Origin: Reyranella soli
GTDB taxonomy: Bacteria; Pseudomonadota; Alphaproteobacteria; Reyranellales; Reyranellaceae
Direction: 5' to 3'
Length of the DNA stretch: 52,428 nucleotides
Assembly: GCF_007992495.1 (NCBI RefSeq)
Contig: NZ_BKAJ01000105.1
Location: 1 to 52,428, forward strand
Shown here: piece after piece, positions 8,508-17,700 of the stretch
Layout of the letters: every line of letters begins with the position of its first letter
Position numbering within the stretch: position 1 is the stretch's first letter
Notes under the pieces: model-generated
Told to the model about the DNA's origin: nothing
What the model saw: only the letters and a program-made list of their open reading frames with translations
Database searches by the model: none
Program-made: the position numbers and the translations under genes

Positions 8508-8965
8508 GCCGGCAGCCGCGTTGCCTGACTGGCGGCGAGCAGCCAGCCGTCGCGGCCGGTGACGTAGACGGCGACCCAGCGGAAGTCGTAGGTCTTCTGT
8601 TCCTTGACGTTCAGGATCGGGCTCTTGCCGGTCACGATCACGGTCGGGCCGGCGAACACGCGGAAGCTGAGCTCGCTCGCTGGCGCATTCTCGATCATGG
8701 GCTCGCCGGCCATCGCCAAAACGAGCCGCGCGTCCTTATTGTCGACCTTCCCTGAACCATGCGTGTGCGTGAAGGCGTCGGCATAGATCGCGCGCAGGGT
8801 CGGGAAGTCCTTGTCGGTCACTGCCTTGGCTATCTTTTCACGGAAGGTCTTGATCTCCTCGATGATGCTCTGCGCCTCGGCGTTGTCGGGCTGGCGCGGC
8901 GGATGGGCGAGGGCAGGCCCAGCGGCGAGCAGCGGCGAAGCCGCGAGGAATAGGCGTCTACGCAT
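8504..8965 (-). CDS. secreted NTF2-like (SnoaL/DUF4440-type) protein
   Basis: A 153-residue protein with an N-terminal signal (MRRRLFLAASPLLAAGPALA) and a small cone-shaped NTF2-like domain: a leading helix, LRAIYADAFTHTHGSG, and a C-terminal strand pair ending DGWLLAASQATRL. Members of this fold are enzymes or ligand binders, and no specific activity can be read. It overlaps the end of cobT by 8 bp on the same strand, so it is probably co-translated with it. A link to cobalamin is not supported. Confidence 0.75.
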   Translation of the reverse strand: MRRRLFLAASPLLAAGPALAHPPRQPDNAEAQSIIEEIKTFREKIAKAVTDKDFPTLRAIYADAFTHTHGSGKVDNKDARLVLAMAGEPMIENAPASELSFRVFAGPTVIVTGKSPILNVKEQKTYDFRWVAVYVTGRDGWLLAASQATRLPA

Positions 8966-10001
8966 TCTTCGAGCTTACGCCCGCCTGTGCGAATGTCGCC
9001 ATGCCGTTGTGGCAGGCGGCGGCCGCTTTCAATAGCGGCACCGCAAGTGCTGCCGCCGAGGCCTCGCCCAGGCGCATGCCGAAGTCGAGCAGGGGGCGCT
9101 GGCCGATCGCCTCGAGGAGGCGCGTGTGGCCGGGCTCCGCCGAGCGATGCGCCACCAGGCAATGGTCGAGGGCGTGTCGATCGATCGCGTGCAGGACGGC
9201 GGCCGCCGCGGTGCAGGCATAGCCATCCAGAAGCACGGGGATTCGGCCCATGCGGGCGGCCAGAACCGCGCCGGCGATGGCTGCGAACTCCTCGCCGCCG
9301 ACGGCCGCCAGCAAGGCGAGCGGATCGCGCTCGGCGATCAGCGCGCGATGATGCGCCAGTGCCTCGTCGATGACGGTGATCTTGTGGGCGAGCGCCTTGC
9401 CCTGCACGCCGGTGCCCGGTCCCGCCCAATCGGCGCCGGTGCCGCCGAACAGCGCTGCGCAAAGGGTAGCCGCCGTCGTCGTGTTGGCGATGCCCATCTC
9501 GCCGAGACACAGCACGTCGATGCCGGGCTCGGCCGCCATCATGCCGTAGGCCATGGCGTTGGCCGTGCGCGTCTCGTTCATCGCCGGGCCTTTGGTGAAG
9601 TCCTCGGTCGGATGCTCGAGGTCGAGCTCGTAGATGCGCAGGTCGGCGTCGATGCTGCCGGCGAGCTGGTTGATCGCCGCCCCGCCGCTTAAAAAGTTTT
9701 TCACCATCTGGCCGGTGACTTCGGGCGGATAGGCCGACACGCCGCGTGCGGCCACGCCGTGCATGCCGGCGAACACCGCGATGCGCGGCCGCTCGACGCG
9801 CGGGCTGGCGCGGCCCTGCCAGGCGGCCAGCCATTCGGCGATCTCCTCCAGCCGGCCGAGCGAGCCCGGCGGCTTGGTGAGCTCGGTCTGGCGCTGCACG
9901 ACTTTGGTCTGCGCCTCCTGGTCGGGACCGGGCAGGTCGCGCAGGATCTTGCGCATTTCGTCGAAAGAAGGGGCGGCCGAATTGGGGGAATGGGCGTTCA
10001 T
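8958..10001 (-). CDS. cobT: nicotinate-nucleotide--dimethylbenzimidazole phosphoribosyltransferase
   Basis: A 347-residue CobT, which activates the lower ligand base by making alpha-ribazole phosphate for cobalamin assembly. Family motifs include KPPGSLGRLE, FAGMHGVAARGVSAYPPEVT, LGEMGIANTTTAA and the C-terminal catalytic DFGMRLGEASAA, whose Glu is the predicted general base. The start at 10001 leaves only 33 bp to the divergent cobS, so the two promoters must overlap or face each other. No cobalamin riboswitch fits in that gap. Confidence 0.95.
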   Translation of the reverse strand: MNAHSPNSAAPSFDEMRKILRDLPGPDQEAQTKVVQRQTELTKPPGSLGRLEEIAEWLAAWQGRASPRVERPRIAVFAGMHGVAARGVSAYPPEVTGQMVKNFLSGGAAINQLAGSIDADLRIYELDLEHPTEDFTKGPAMNETRTANAMAYGMMAAEPGIDVLCLGEMGIANTTTAATLCAALFGGTGADWAGPGTGVQGKALAHKITVIDEALAHHRALIAERDPLALLAAVGGEEFAAIAGAVLAARMGRIPVLLDGYACTAAAAVLHAIDRHALDHCLVAHRSAEPGHTRLLEAIGQRPLLDFGMRLGEASAAALAVPLLKAAAACHNGMATFAQAGVSSKNA

Positions 10002-10034
10002 AGCGGGCGCGGACCATCCTATATTTGCCCCATC

Positions 10035-10835
10035 ATGACCAGTCCCAGCGAGCCGCCGGTTGCCCGGCCTTCCTCCTTCGACGAATGGCTGCAAGCCTTC
10101 AAGGAGCAGGCCACGTTCTTCACCGGCCTCAAGCTAGATGTCGGCGCGCCGCGCTGGCAGCTCGCCGACGTGCTGCCGGTGCTGCCCTTCATTGGCGCGG
10201 GCGTCGGGCTCGCAGCCGGGTTGGTGTTCGCCATCATGCGCGGCCTGGGCCCGGGCTGGTTGGCTGCCGTCATAGCGATCGGCGCGGCAATCCTGTTCAC
10301 CCGCGCGCTGCATGAAGATGGTTTGGCCGACACCGCCGATGGGCTGGGCCCGCACGGCCTTGATACCGATCGCCGGCTCGAGATCATGCGCGACAGCCGC
10401 AACGGCACCTTCGGCGTGCTGGCGCTTGCACTCTCCGTGCTGGTCAAGGTCGCCTGCCTGGCCTCGTTCAGCGGCGCCACCGGCCTGGTGGTGCTGATGG
10501 CGGCCCACGCGCTCTCGCGTGCGACCATCGCCTATCCGCTGCTCGCCTATTCGCCGGTGCATGCCGATGGGCTGGGCTCGCAGGTCGGCAAGCCGACCGA
10601 CAACGACGTCTGGCTCGCCATCGGCATCGGCGCGGTGCTGGCGTTCCTGCTGCTTCTGGGCAAGGGCTTCTTCGTGGCCCTGCTGGCGCCGATCGCCGCC
10701 ATGGCCGCGGCCTGGTTCGCCTCGCGCTGGATCGCCGAGCGGATCGGCGGCTACACCGGCGACACGCTGGGCGCGGTCCAGCAGGCGGCCGAGATCGCCT
10801 TCCTGGTGGTGGCGGCGCTGTTCATCAGCCGGTAA
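10035..10835 (+). CDS. cobS: adenosylcobinamide-GDP ribazoletransferase
   Basis: A 266-residue multi-pass membrane enzyme that joins adenosylcobinamide-GDP and alpha-ribazole (or its phosphate) in the last step of cobalamin synthesis. The diagnostic blocks are HEDGLADTADGLG, DSRNGTFGVLAL and GGYTGDTLGAVQQ, among several hydrophobic helices. The start ATGACC at 10035 was chosen for its fit to the family N-terminus; a longer frame upstream overlaps cobT. It begins a rightward run cobS, cobC-like phosphatase, methyltransferase, cobU, interrupted by two palindromic repeats. Confidence 0.95.
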   Translation: MTSPSEPPVARPSSFDEWLQAFKEQATFFTGLKLDVGAPRWQLADVLPVLPFIGAGVGLAAGLVFAIMRGLGPGWLAAVIAIGAAILFTRALHEDGLADTADGLGPHGLDTDRRLEIMRDSRNGTFGVLALALSVLVKVACLASFSGATGLVVLMAAHALSRATIAYPLLAYSPVHADGLGSQVGKPTDNDVWLAIGIGAVLAFLLLLGKGFFVALLAPIAAMAAAWFASRWIAERIGGYTGDTLGAVQQAAEIAFLVVAALFISR

Positions 10836-10846
10836 GACACGCACGG

Positions 10847-10915
10847 TGTCATCCCGAGCGTAGCGAGGGACCTTTAAGGCAACAGGAAAGGTCCCTCGCT
10901 ACGCTCGGGATGACA
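10847..10915. repeat. extragenic palindrome, GTCATCCCGA family, copy 1
   Basis: Perfect 29-bp inverted arms (10847-10875 and 10887-10915) starting TGTCATCCCGAGCG and ending in GGGACCTTT around an 11-base loop. The same family recurs at 22614, 48548 and 52399. It lies between cobS and the phosphatase and may act as a terminator or mRNA stabiliser. Confidence 0.9.
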
Positions 10916-10944
10916 GTGTGCGTTGTTCGAGAGGGGCATATCTC

Positions 10945-11616
10945 ATGGCGACAGGCGCCAAGATTACAGGTCTGGTGACGCGTTGGTGGTGGGTGCGGCA
11001 TGCGCCGGTGCCCAATCCGGAGGCGCGCTGCTACGGCCAGACCGACAAGGACTGCGACGTCAGCAACCACGACCTGTTCGTGCACCAGGCGAAGCTGCTG
11101 CCCAAGGGCGCGGTGTGGTACGCCTCCAACCTGCTGCGCGCGCGCAAGACGGCGGAAACGCTGGCCAGCCACGGCGCCGACATGGGCGAGCTCCTGATCG
11201 ATCCGAATCTCGCCGAGCAGCACTTCGGCGACTGGCAGGGTCTCACCTATGTCGAGATCGCCGAGAAGCACGCCAACAACCATCTGTTCTGGCTGGGACC
11301 GCCCGAGTATCGCCCGCCGGGCGGCGAGAGCTTCGTCGACCTGCGCGACCGCGCGGTGCGCAGCATCGATCGCCTGACCGAGGAGCATCGCGGCCGCGAC
11401 ATCGTGGCGACGGCGCATGGCGGCACCATCCGCGCCGCGCTGGCGCACGCCTTCGACCTGCACCCCGAAGCCGCCGTGCGCTTCGAGATCGACAATGTCT
11501 CGGTCACCCTGATCGAGCATTTCGCGCAGGCCGATCCCGCGCATGCCTGGCGCGTCGCCTTCGTGAACTACATGCCGCGCGCGCTTGTCGTCGCCAAGGC
11601 GGCGGCGCTGGCGTGA
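10945..11616 (+). CDS. histidine phosphatase family protein, probable alpha-ribazole phosphatase
   Basis: A 223-residue branch-I histidine phosphatase. The catalytic RHAP motif places the phospho-accepting His at residue 19, and the second catalytic His lies in TAHGGT at about 158; GDWQGLTY and PGGESFVDL are further family motifs. Start at 10945 follows GAGAGGGGC. Its place between cobS and cobU, with a 4-base GTGA overlap to the next gene, makes it a good candidate for CobC, which dephosphorylates alpha-ribazole phosphate. The sequence alone would also allow a phosphoglycerate mutase-like phosphatase, so I give no symbol. Confidence 0.8.
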   Translation: MATGAKITGLVTRWWWVRHAPVPNPEARCYGQTDKDCDVSNHDLFVHQAKLLPKGAVWYASNLLRARKTAETLASHGADMGELLIDPNLAEQHFGDWQGLTYVEIAEKHANNHLFWLGPPEYRPPGGESFVDLRDRAVRSIDRLTEEHRGRDIVATAHGGTIRAALAHAFDLHPEAAVRFEIDNVSVTLIEHFAQADPAHAWRVAFVNYMPRALVVAKAAALA

Positions 11617-12455
11617 AGACCAAGAGCGAGCTCGCCGCCGAGCAGGCGGCCTACTGGAACGGCCCGGGCGGCGACGGCTGGCTTGCCGCCTACGAGCGCA
11701 TCCAGCGCTCGCTCAGCGACATTGGCGATATCGGCCTGGCGGCGGCCGCGCCGCAGCATGGCGAGCACGTCATCGACATCGGCTGTGGCACCGGCGGCAC
11801 GACGGCGGCGCTGGCCCATGCAGTCGGCATCGCCGGCCACGTGCTGGGCGTCGACATTTCCGAGACGCTGATCGAGAGCGCGCGTGCGCATCGATTGGAG
11901 AACGCCACCTTCGTCGTCGGCGACGCCGCCACGCATCCGTTCCAGGCCGGCCACTACGATCTCGTCTTCTCGCGCTTTGGCGTCATGTTCTTCGCCGATC
12001 CGGTCGCGGCCTTCCGCAACATCCGGCGCGCGCTGAAGCTCTCGGGCCGTCTCGTCTTCATCGCCTGGCGCACGCCGCAGGAGAATCCCTGGGGCACGAC
12101 GCCGACGCGCGCGGCGCTGCCCTTCCTGCCGCCGCAGCCGCGACCCGGCCCGGAGGACCCCGGCCAGTTCGCGTTCGGCGACCGCGCGCGCGTCGAGCGC
12201 ATCCTGAGCGAAGCGGGCTTCCACAAGCTGCGCCTCGAGCCGATCGACCGGCTGATCTGGTTGGGCCCCAGCATCGCCGAGGTGCTGGCCGGCGCCGGCC
12301 GCTTCGGTCCGCTGGCGCGTGCCTTCGCCGGCGCCGAGCCCGCCGCCATCGAGAAAGCCAAGCAGGCGATCGCCGAGGCGCTGGCGCCGCACGAAGGTCC
12401 CGACGGCGTGCGACTGCCCGGCGCGTGCTGGCTGGTCGAGGCGAATGCGAACTGA
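11613..12455 (+). CDS. class I SAM-dependent methyltransferase
   Basis: A 280-residue methyltransferase starting at a GTG that overlaps the stop of the phosphatase gene (GTGA), so the two are translationally coupled. The SAM-binding motif I is VIDIGCGTGGTT, followed by LGVDISETLIE and the motif IV-like YDLVFSRFGVMFF, then an RRALKLSGRLVF segment. This is the UbiE/COQ5-like general class, and neither substrate nor role in cobalamin metabolism can be read from the sequence. It separates the two cob gene groups. Confidence 0.85.
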   Translation: MKTKSELAAEQAAYWNGPGGDGWLAAYERIQRSLSDIGDIGLAAAAPQHGEHVIDIGCGTGGTTAALAHAVGIAGHVLGVDISETLIESARAHRLENATFVVGDAATHPFQAGHYDLVFSRFGVMFFADPVAAFRNIRRALKLSGRLVFIAWRTPQENPWGTTPTRAALPFLPPQPRPGPEDPGQFAFGDRARVERILSEAGFHKLRLEPIDRLIWLGPSIAEVLAGAGRFGPLARAFAGAEPAAIEKAKQAIAEALAPHEGPDGVRLPGACWLVEANAN

Positions 12456-12560
12456 TGGGAGCGCGGGCCTCCGGCCCGCTCATGATCATGATGCGGGCCA
12501 GACCTGCCTGCGCGAAGCCGAAGCGGCTTCGCTTCGGCGAAGGCAGGGGCCCGCGCTCCA
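12456..12560. repeat. nested palindromic repeat, GGAGCGCGGGCC family
   Basis: An outer pair of arms (GAGCGCGGGCC near 12459-12469 and its complement at 12548-12558) encloses a second hairpin (CCTGCCT..CGAAGCCGAAGC paired with GCTTCGCTTCGG..AGGCAGG). The core contains CATGATCATGATGCGGGCC. A related element lies at 39919-40000. It sits between the methyltransferase and cobU. Confidence 0.75.
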
Positions 12561-12572
12561 GAAGATGACCTG

Positions 12573-13139
12573 ATGGAACACACCTCAACCTTCCCGCTGC
12601 CGCCGGTGACGCTCGTCCTGGGCGGCGCGCGCTCGGGCAAGAGCACGCACGCCGAGAGACTGGCGACCGGCAGCCTGTTCGGCGCCGTGCCGCGGCCCGC
12701 GGTCTACATCGCCACGGCCGAAGCGGGCGATGTCGAGATGGCGACGCGTATCATGGCCCATCGCGCGCGCCGCGGCGGCGCCTGGACCACCATCGAGGAG
12801 CCGTTGAAGCTTGCCGAGGCCTTGCAGGCTGCCGCGGCGCACGGCCAGCCGGTGCTGGTGGACTGCCTGACGCTCTGGCTCTCCAACCTGATGCACGCGG
12901 AGGCCGACCTCGACGAGGCGACCGACGACCTGGTCATGACGCTCGACGGCTACGGTGCGCCGGTCGTGTTCGTCAGCAACGAGGTCGGGTTGGGCCTGGT
13001 CCCCGAGACCCCGCTGGGCCGCGCCTTCCGCGATGCCCAGGGCCGGCTCAACATGCGCATGGCCGAGCGGGCGGACCGGGTGATCCTAATGGCGGCCGGC
13101 CTGCCGCTGCTCATGAAGGACCGCCCGGCCCGAACTTGA
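12573..13139 (+). CDS. cobU: bifunctional adenosylcobinamide kinase / cobinamide-phosphate guanylyltransferase
   Basis: A 188-residue CobU/CobP enzyme that phosphorylates adenosylcobinamide and then transfers GMP to it. The P-loop GGARSGKST is at the N-terminus, followed by VDCLTLWLSNL and the signature SNEVGLGLVPETPLGRAFRD with GRLNMRMAE. Length is normal. It completes, with cobT, cobS and the phosphatase, a full set for nucleotide-loop assembly. No corrin-ring genes are in the window, so the cluster could serve either salvage or the end of de novo synthesis. Confidence 0.95.
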   Translation: MEHTSTFPLPPVTLVLGGARSGKSTHAERLATGSLFGAVPRPAVYIATAEAGDVEMATRIMAHRARRGGAWTTIEEPLKLAEALQAAAAHGQPVLVDCLTLWLSNLMHAEADLDEATDDLVMTLDGYGAPVVFVSNEVGLGLVPETPLGRAFRDAQGRLNMRMAERADRVILMAAGLPLLMKDRPART

Positions 13140-13274
13140 GTCCTTTCTGAGGCAAAAGCTCTAGATGCCTGAAAATAGTCACGAAATGTGATACGGTTGA
13201 TACCGTGGTGGCCATTAGGCGCTTCAACCCCCTCTTCGTCGGGGCGTCGGCCACAGGACCAAGGAGCAGAAGAA

Positions 13275-13961
13275 ATGAAGCTCGACCGCCGAACCGTGCT
13301 TGCGGGCACTGCGGCCGCGTTTGCCGCCCCCCTGATTTCCGCCGTCCCGGCGCGCGCCGACGCCAAGCGCCAGGCACTGGTTGATTCCAGCCTCGAATCC
13401 GCGCGCAAGATCCTGACCGGCAAGGACTACCCCGACGCCGCCAAGTACATCCAGGGCGCGCGCGGCGTGCTGATCGTGCCCGAGCTGGTGCAGGGCGGCC
13501 TGATCTTCGGCTTGGCCGGCGGCCGCGGCACCCTGATGGCGAGGGGGGCGCCCAGCGACTGGAGCCCGCCCGCCTTCTACGCCATGGGCTCGGGCAGCGT
13601 TGGCCTGCAGATCGGCGCCAAGGTCTCCGAGGTTGTGTTCATCATCAAGACCGAGAAGGGCCTGCAGGCGATCCTCGACCACAGGTTCAAGTTCGGCGCT
13701 GAGGCCGGCGTTGCGTTGGCAATTGTCGGCATCGGCGTCGAAGGCGGCTCGACGATGGCAGGCGGCGCCGACATCATCGCCTTCGCGAGTTCGCAGGGCC
13801 TGTTCGCCGGCGCGTCGCTGGAAGGCTCCTACCTCGATCCCGACAACGACTGGAACGCGCTCTACTACGGCAACGGCGCCAATACCAAGTCGATCGTGCT
13901 CGACCGCCGCTTCACCAATCCCGGCGCCGAACCGATCCGCCAGTTCATGGCGAAGTGGTGA
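13275..13961 (+). CDS. exported SYLF-domain (Ysc84-like) lipid-binding protein
   Basis: A 228-residue protein with a twin-arginine-like signal peptide (DRRTVLAGTAAAFAAPLISA) and one SYLF domain, marked by ARGVLIVPELVQGGLIFG near the N-terminus and GVEGGSTMAGGADIIAFA, then a Ysc84-like GLFAGASLEG. Such domains bind phosphoinositides or other lipids in eukaryotes; the bacterial role is not established. The ATG at 13275 follows AAGGAG by 8 bases. It appears to be a single-gene unit. Confidence 0.88.
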   Translation: MKLDRRTVLAGTAAAFAAPLISAVPARADAKRQALVDSSLESARKILTGKDYPDAAKYIQGARGVLIVPELVQGGLIFGLAGGRGTLMARGAPSDWSPPAFYAMGSGSVGLQIGAKVSEVVFIIKTEKGLQAILDHRFKFGAEAGVALAIVGIGVEGGSTMAGGADIIAFASSQGLFAGASLEGSYLDPDNDWNALYYGNGANTKSIVLDRRFTNPGAEPIRQFMAKW

Positions 13962-14100
13962 AATGGCGCTTGGCGTGAGCCTCAACCGACAGTTGGTTGT
14001 GTTTATCACGTGAAGCGCTATCGAGTGGAGCATGCGGCAAGGCAAGACGTGCATCCGACGGTGTGTTGATGCCGCGGGGTGCATCCACTAGGCTTGAGAC

Positions 14101-14433
14101 GTGGCCACGCTAACCTTCGACAAGCTGGCCTATGTCGACCGGCTCCAGGCCGCCGGCATGGGTGAGCGCGAGGCGCGGGCCCTGGCCGACGGTTTGGATC
14201 AAGCCTTGCGCGAAGAAGTTGCCACCAGGACCGATCTTCGAGCGGTCAAGACCGAACTCGCGGCGGACATCGCCGCGGTCAAGACGGAGCTCGCGGCCGA
14301 TATCGCAGCGGTCAAGACCGAACTTAAAGGCGATATCGCAGCGACGAAGCACGACATGTTGCGCTGGATGGTCGGCATGGCTTTTGGTCAGGTCGCGCTC
14401 ACCGTAGCCCTCATCAGGTTCCTGCCGCACTGA
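14101..14433 (+). CDS. DUF1640-like coiled-coil protein with one membrane helix
   Basis: A 110-residue protein starting at GTG. It carries three tandem copies of an 11-residue heptad-like unit (TELAADIAAVK, twice, then TELKGDIAATK), encoded by 33-bp DNA repeats from about 14248 to 14346, then a C-terminal hydrophobic anchor (MLRWMVGMAFGQVALTVALI). This layout is typical of the DUF1640/CCDC90-like coiled-coil family, which is common and variable in repeat number in alphaproteobacteria. Function is unknown. Confidence 0.7.
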   Translation: MATLTFDKLAYVDRLQAAGMGEREARALADGLDQALREEVATRTDLRAVKTELAADIAAVKTELAADIAAVKTELKGDIAATKHDMLRWMVGMAFGQVALTVALIRFLPH

Positions 14434-14448
14434 GCTGCGTCGCGATCC

Positions 14449-14619
14449 TCAATCGATCACATCGGCGGTGACGTCGAGTGGTGCGGCGACGACATCGCCC
14501 GCCACTGGCACGACCTTGACGACGGCGCTGGTGCCGCGGACCGGTGCCGCAACGACGCCACAGCCGGCGAGGGCGGCAGCGATGGCCAGGATCAGGAAGG
14601 CTCGGAAATAACGGATCAT
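14449..14619 (-). CDS. small lipoprotein
   Basis: A 56-residue protein with a lipoprotein signal: hydrophobic core FLILAIAAA followed by the lipobox LAGC (predicted lipidated Cys near residue 19). The remaining 37 residues are valine- and alanine-rich (TSAVVKVVPVAGDVVAAP). The ATG at 14619 follows AGAGGAT; longer in-frame starts lack a signal. No function is recognised. Confidence 0.7.
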   Translation of the reverse strand: MIRYFRAFLILAIAAALAGCGVVAAPVRGTSAVVKVVPVAGDVVAAPLDVTADVID

Positions 14620-14732
14620 AGGTATCCTCTTCCGCATCAACGCCATTGCCGCTCGGCAGTTGCCGGGATCGATGGAGGGGGGCGCTATCACCTGCTAGAT
14701 ATGGTGGTCCTCACCGCCAGAGAGAACCGTCC

Positions 14733-17700
14733 ATGAGCCTGCCGTTCGACGGCTTCAAGGCCGCCCAGACCGGCCTCGTGGATATGGGCGTCATCAGCTT
14801 CTACGACAACGTCGGCGCCATCCCGATCTTCAACGTCTGGGAGCTGGCGCAATACAAGAACAGCTTCAGCGAGATCGTGCTGAACGTCACCTGGGCGCAA
14901 TTGCAGGCGAGTGAGAACTCGCTCGACACGTCGTTCATCGACACCGCGATCCAGCAGGTCACCCAGTTCAACAGCACCTACAACAGCGACATCGGCATCA
15001 AGCTCCGGGTCTGGGGCGGCTACACCGCGCCCAACTGGGCCAAGAAGATCGGTGGCGCGCCGATCACGATCACCGGCGAGAGCGGCGTCGATCCCAACGT
15101 CTATTCTCCCCAGACGATCGGCCGCTTCTGGACCGCTGACTACGTCAACGCCTGGCAGAACCTGCAGAGCCAGCTCGCCGCCAAGTACGACGGCATGGCG
15201 ATCATCCGCGGCATGTCGCAGACGATCGGGACCTCGGCCACCGACGAGCCCTTCGTTCCGTTGCGCACGAATGCGTTCGTATCGTCCAACCCCGCCGACG
15301 GCACGGTGAACCAGATCGCCCAGCTCCAGATGGGCGGGTACCACGATGCCGCCGAGATGCTGACGCTGCGCGCGGCGATCGCCAACTATTCCCAGTGGTC
15401 GACGACGCCGCTCGACTACACGATGAACAGCTTCCATTTCTTCGACGGCGGCGGCGAGGCATACGGCGGCAACTTCACGTTGGCCGTGCTGCAGCAGGCG
15501 CGGAACTCGGCCCGCATCGTCCAGCCCGGCAATCATGCCTTGAGCGATCCGCTCTACACTCCTGACGCCGTCGTCTATGCCCAGCTCCAGAACGACGCCC
15601 TCCTGAAGCCGGGGGTGGTCGGCAACAGCTTCCAGACGAACGCGCCGATCCTCCTTGCCGGCTACCCGGGCTGGCAGGGCGCCGTCAGCCAGGGCGTTAC
15701 GCTGAATGCCGGCAACATCGAGCTATGGGACTTCCCGACTGCTCCCAGCGTGCCCAACGGCTTCCTGAGCTTCACCCCGGCACAGCTCCAGGGGCTGGCC
15801 GCGATCCTGTCGGCCGGCAGCCCGCCGCCGACTGCGGGTGCGCCGGACGACGGTTCGGCGCTGGGCTTCATCGCGCCGGGCGTCGTGAGCGGCGCGCCCG
15901 GCCCGATCGCCTTTACCGGCACCGACGCCGTGCTGCTCGCCAGCAACTCATCGGCCACGTCCTACGCCGTCACGCTCGCCTCGCTTGGCGGCGGCACGCT
16001 CGGCATCGGCGGCCTCACCGGCTTCTTCGGCGCGACCAGCGGCACGTCGCTGAGCTTCAGCGGCTCGCTGTCGCTGGTGAACACGCTCCTGGCGAACGTC
16101 ACCGACACGGTGACCTCGGGCGCCGACGTGGTGCACGTCGTGGCCATCGACAGCAACGGCAACACCGTCGTGCGCGATATCGGCGTGCAGACCGCACTGC
16201 CTGTCACGCCGCCCACCGTGACGCCCGGGCTGCTGCCGGCCAACCAGCTGTTCGACTTCACCGCCGGCGTGGTGCGCGTGGTCGGCCAGGGCGAGAGCAG
16301 CAATCTCGACGTCGCGGGCCAGCTCGGCAACAGCGGCATCCTGGTCGTGGGCGGTGTGCAGAGCCAGCTCTCGCTCGGCGGCAATCTCGACGTAAGCGGC
16401 AGCACGTCGTTGCTGGCGGCGCTGTCGCCCAATGCCTACAGCACGGCGAACCTCGCGATCGGCGGCGCCTTCTCGGTCCAGGCCGGTGCCGAGACCTATT
16501 TCTCCGGTACGCTCAGCGCCGACACGATCGCCAACAACGGCGGCACGATCAGGGGCAACGGCATACTCGATGCCGCGGGCGGCGGCAGCATCATCAACAT
16601 CGGCACGATCGAGGCCGTGTCCGATACGACGCTGGGCTCCCAGCGCCTGGTCGTCTCCGACGATATCACCGGCGTCGGCACGCTGCTCATCGATCCCGGC
16701 GCGACGCTGACCCTGAGCGGCGCGGTCCAGACACAATTCATCACCTTCGCTGCCAACAGCAGCAGCCAGCTCGCGTCCTATCCCTATTCGCCCAGCACGC
16801 TGGTGCTGGAGCATCCCGACCAGGTGAGGGGCAGTACCATCTTCGGCTTCACCTTCGCCGACCGGCTGGTGCTGGAAAATGTCGACGTCACCAGCGTGAG
16901 CTACGGCGGTGGCATCCTCACCGTGAACTTGGCGGGCAGCCCGCCGCCAACACCACTCACCTTCTCGATGTTCGGCAACCTCGCCGGCCTCGAGCCCATC
17001 GCCACCGTTCCGCCCGGCTCGTCGTCGGCCATCATCAGCTTCGTGGCCCCATCGGGCGGCATCGCGCCCGGCGTTTCCGGGCCGGGTACGCTGCGTGGCG
17101 CGGTGGACACCAAGGTGCTGGTGCCCGACGTCGTCCTGCAGACGCCGCTCGCCCAGGGCGTCAGCCCGGGTGCCGCGACCTACTCGGTCGTTGTGCAGGC
17201 GACCGGCGGCGAGGTGGCGGTCGAGGGCTTCACCACGGACCATGCCGGCGCCGGCAGCAGCGTCACCATCCCCAATGTCGCCACCACCACGGCCACCAGC
17301 CTCGCCACCACGCTGGCCCAGATCGAGCGGTACCTGCAGACGCTGACCTACGAGGCGCGCGGCACGACGACCGAGACGATCACCATCACGGTCACCGACT
17401 CCGCATCGCGCACCGGCTCGACCTTCATCACCGCCACTAACGGCGCCGCCGGCGTCTTCGAATGGCATCCGGTCGTCGGCAGCACGGATTTCACCGACTT
17501 CCACAACTGGACCGTCGGCGTGACCGCGCCGGGCGGCGCCAACGTCGCGCTGTTCGCCGCCGGCAACCATACGGCGACCGGCAATGGCGCCGTCGGCCAG
17601 ATCTTCGACCTCGGCGAGACGACGCTCACGGGCAACATCGTGGCCCAGGGCGTCGGCGGCCTCGCGGTCGCCGTCGACGGCGGCGGCGCGCTGACGTTGA

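Noticed and set aside
9968..10040. possible cobalamin riboswitch near cobT/cobS
   Set aside because: The 33-bp gap between the divergent starts cannot hold the aptamer, and no B12-box-like sequence was seen there or before cobU.
10923..12455. single 510-residue phosphatase-methyltransferase fusion
   Set aside because: The first 230 codons of that frame are a shadow of the phosphatase gene; the methyltransferase begins at the GTG overlapping the phosphatase stop.
14248..14346. CRISPR-like tandem repeat
   Set aside because: The 33-bp units are directly abutting without spacers and encode a heptad coiled coil, so this is a protein repeat.
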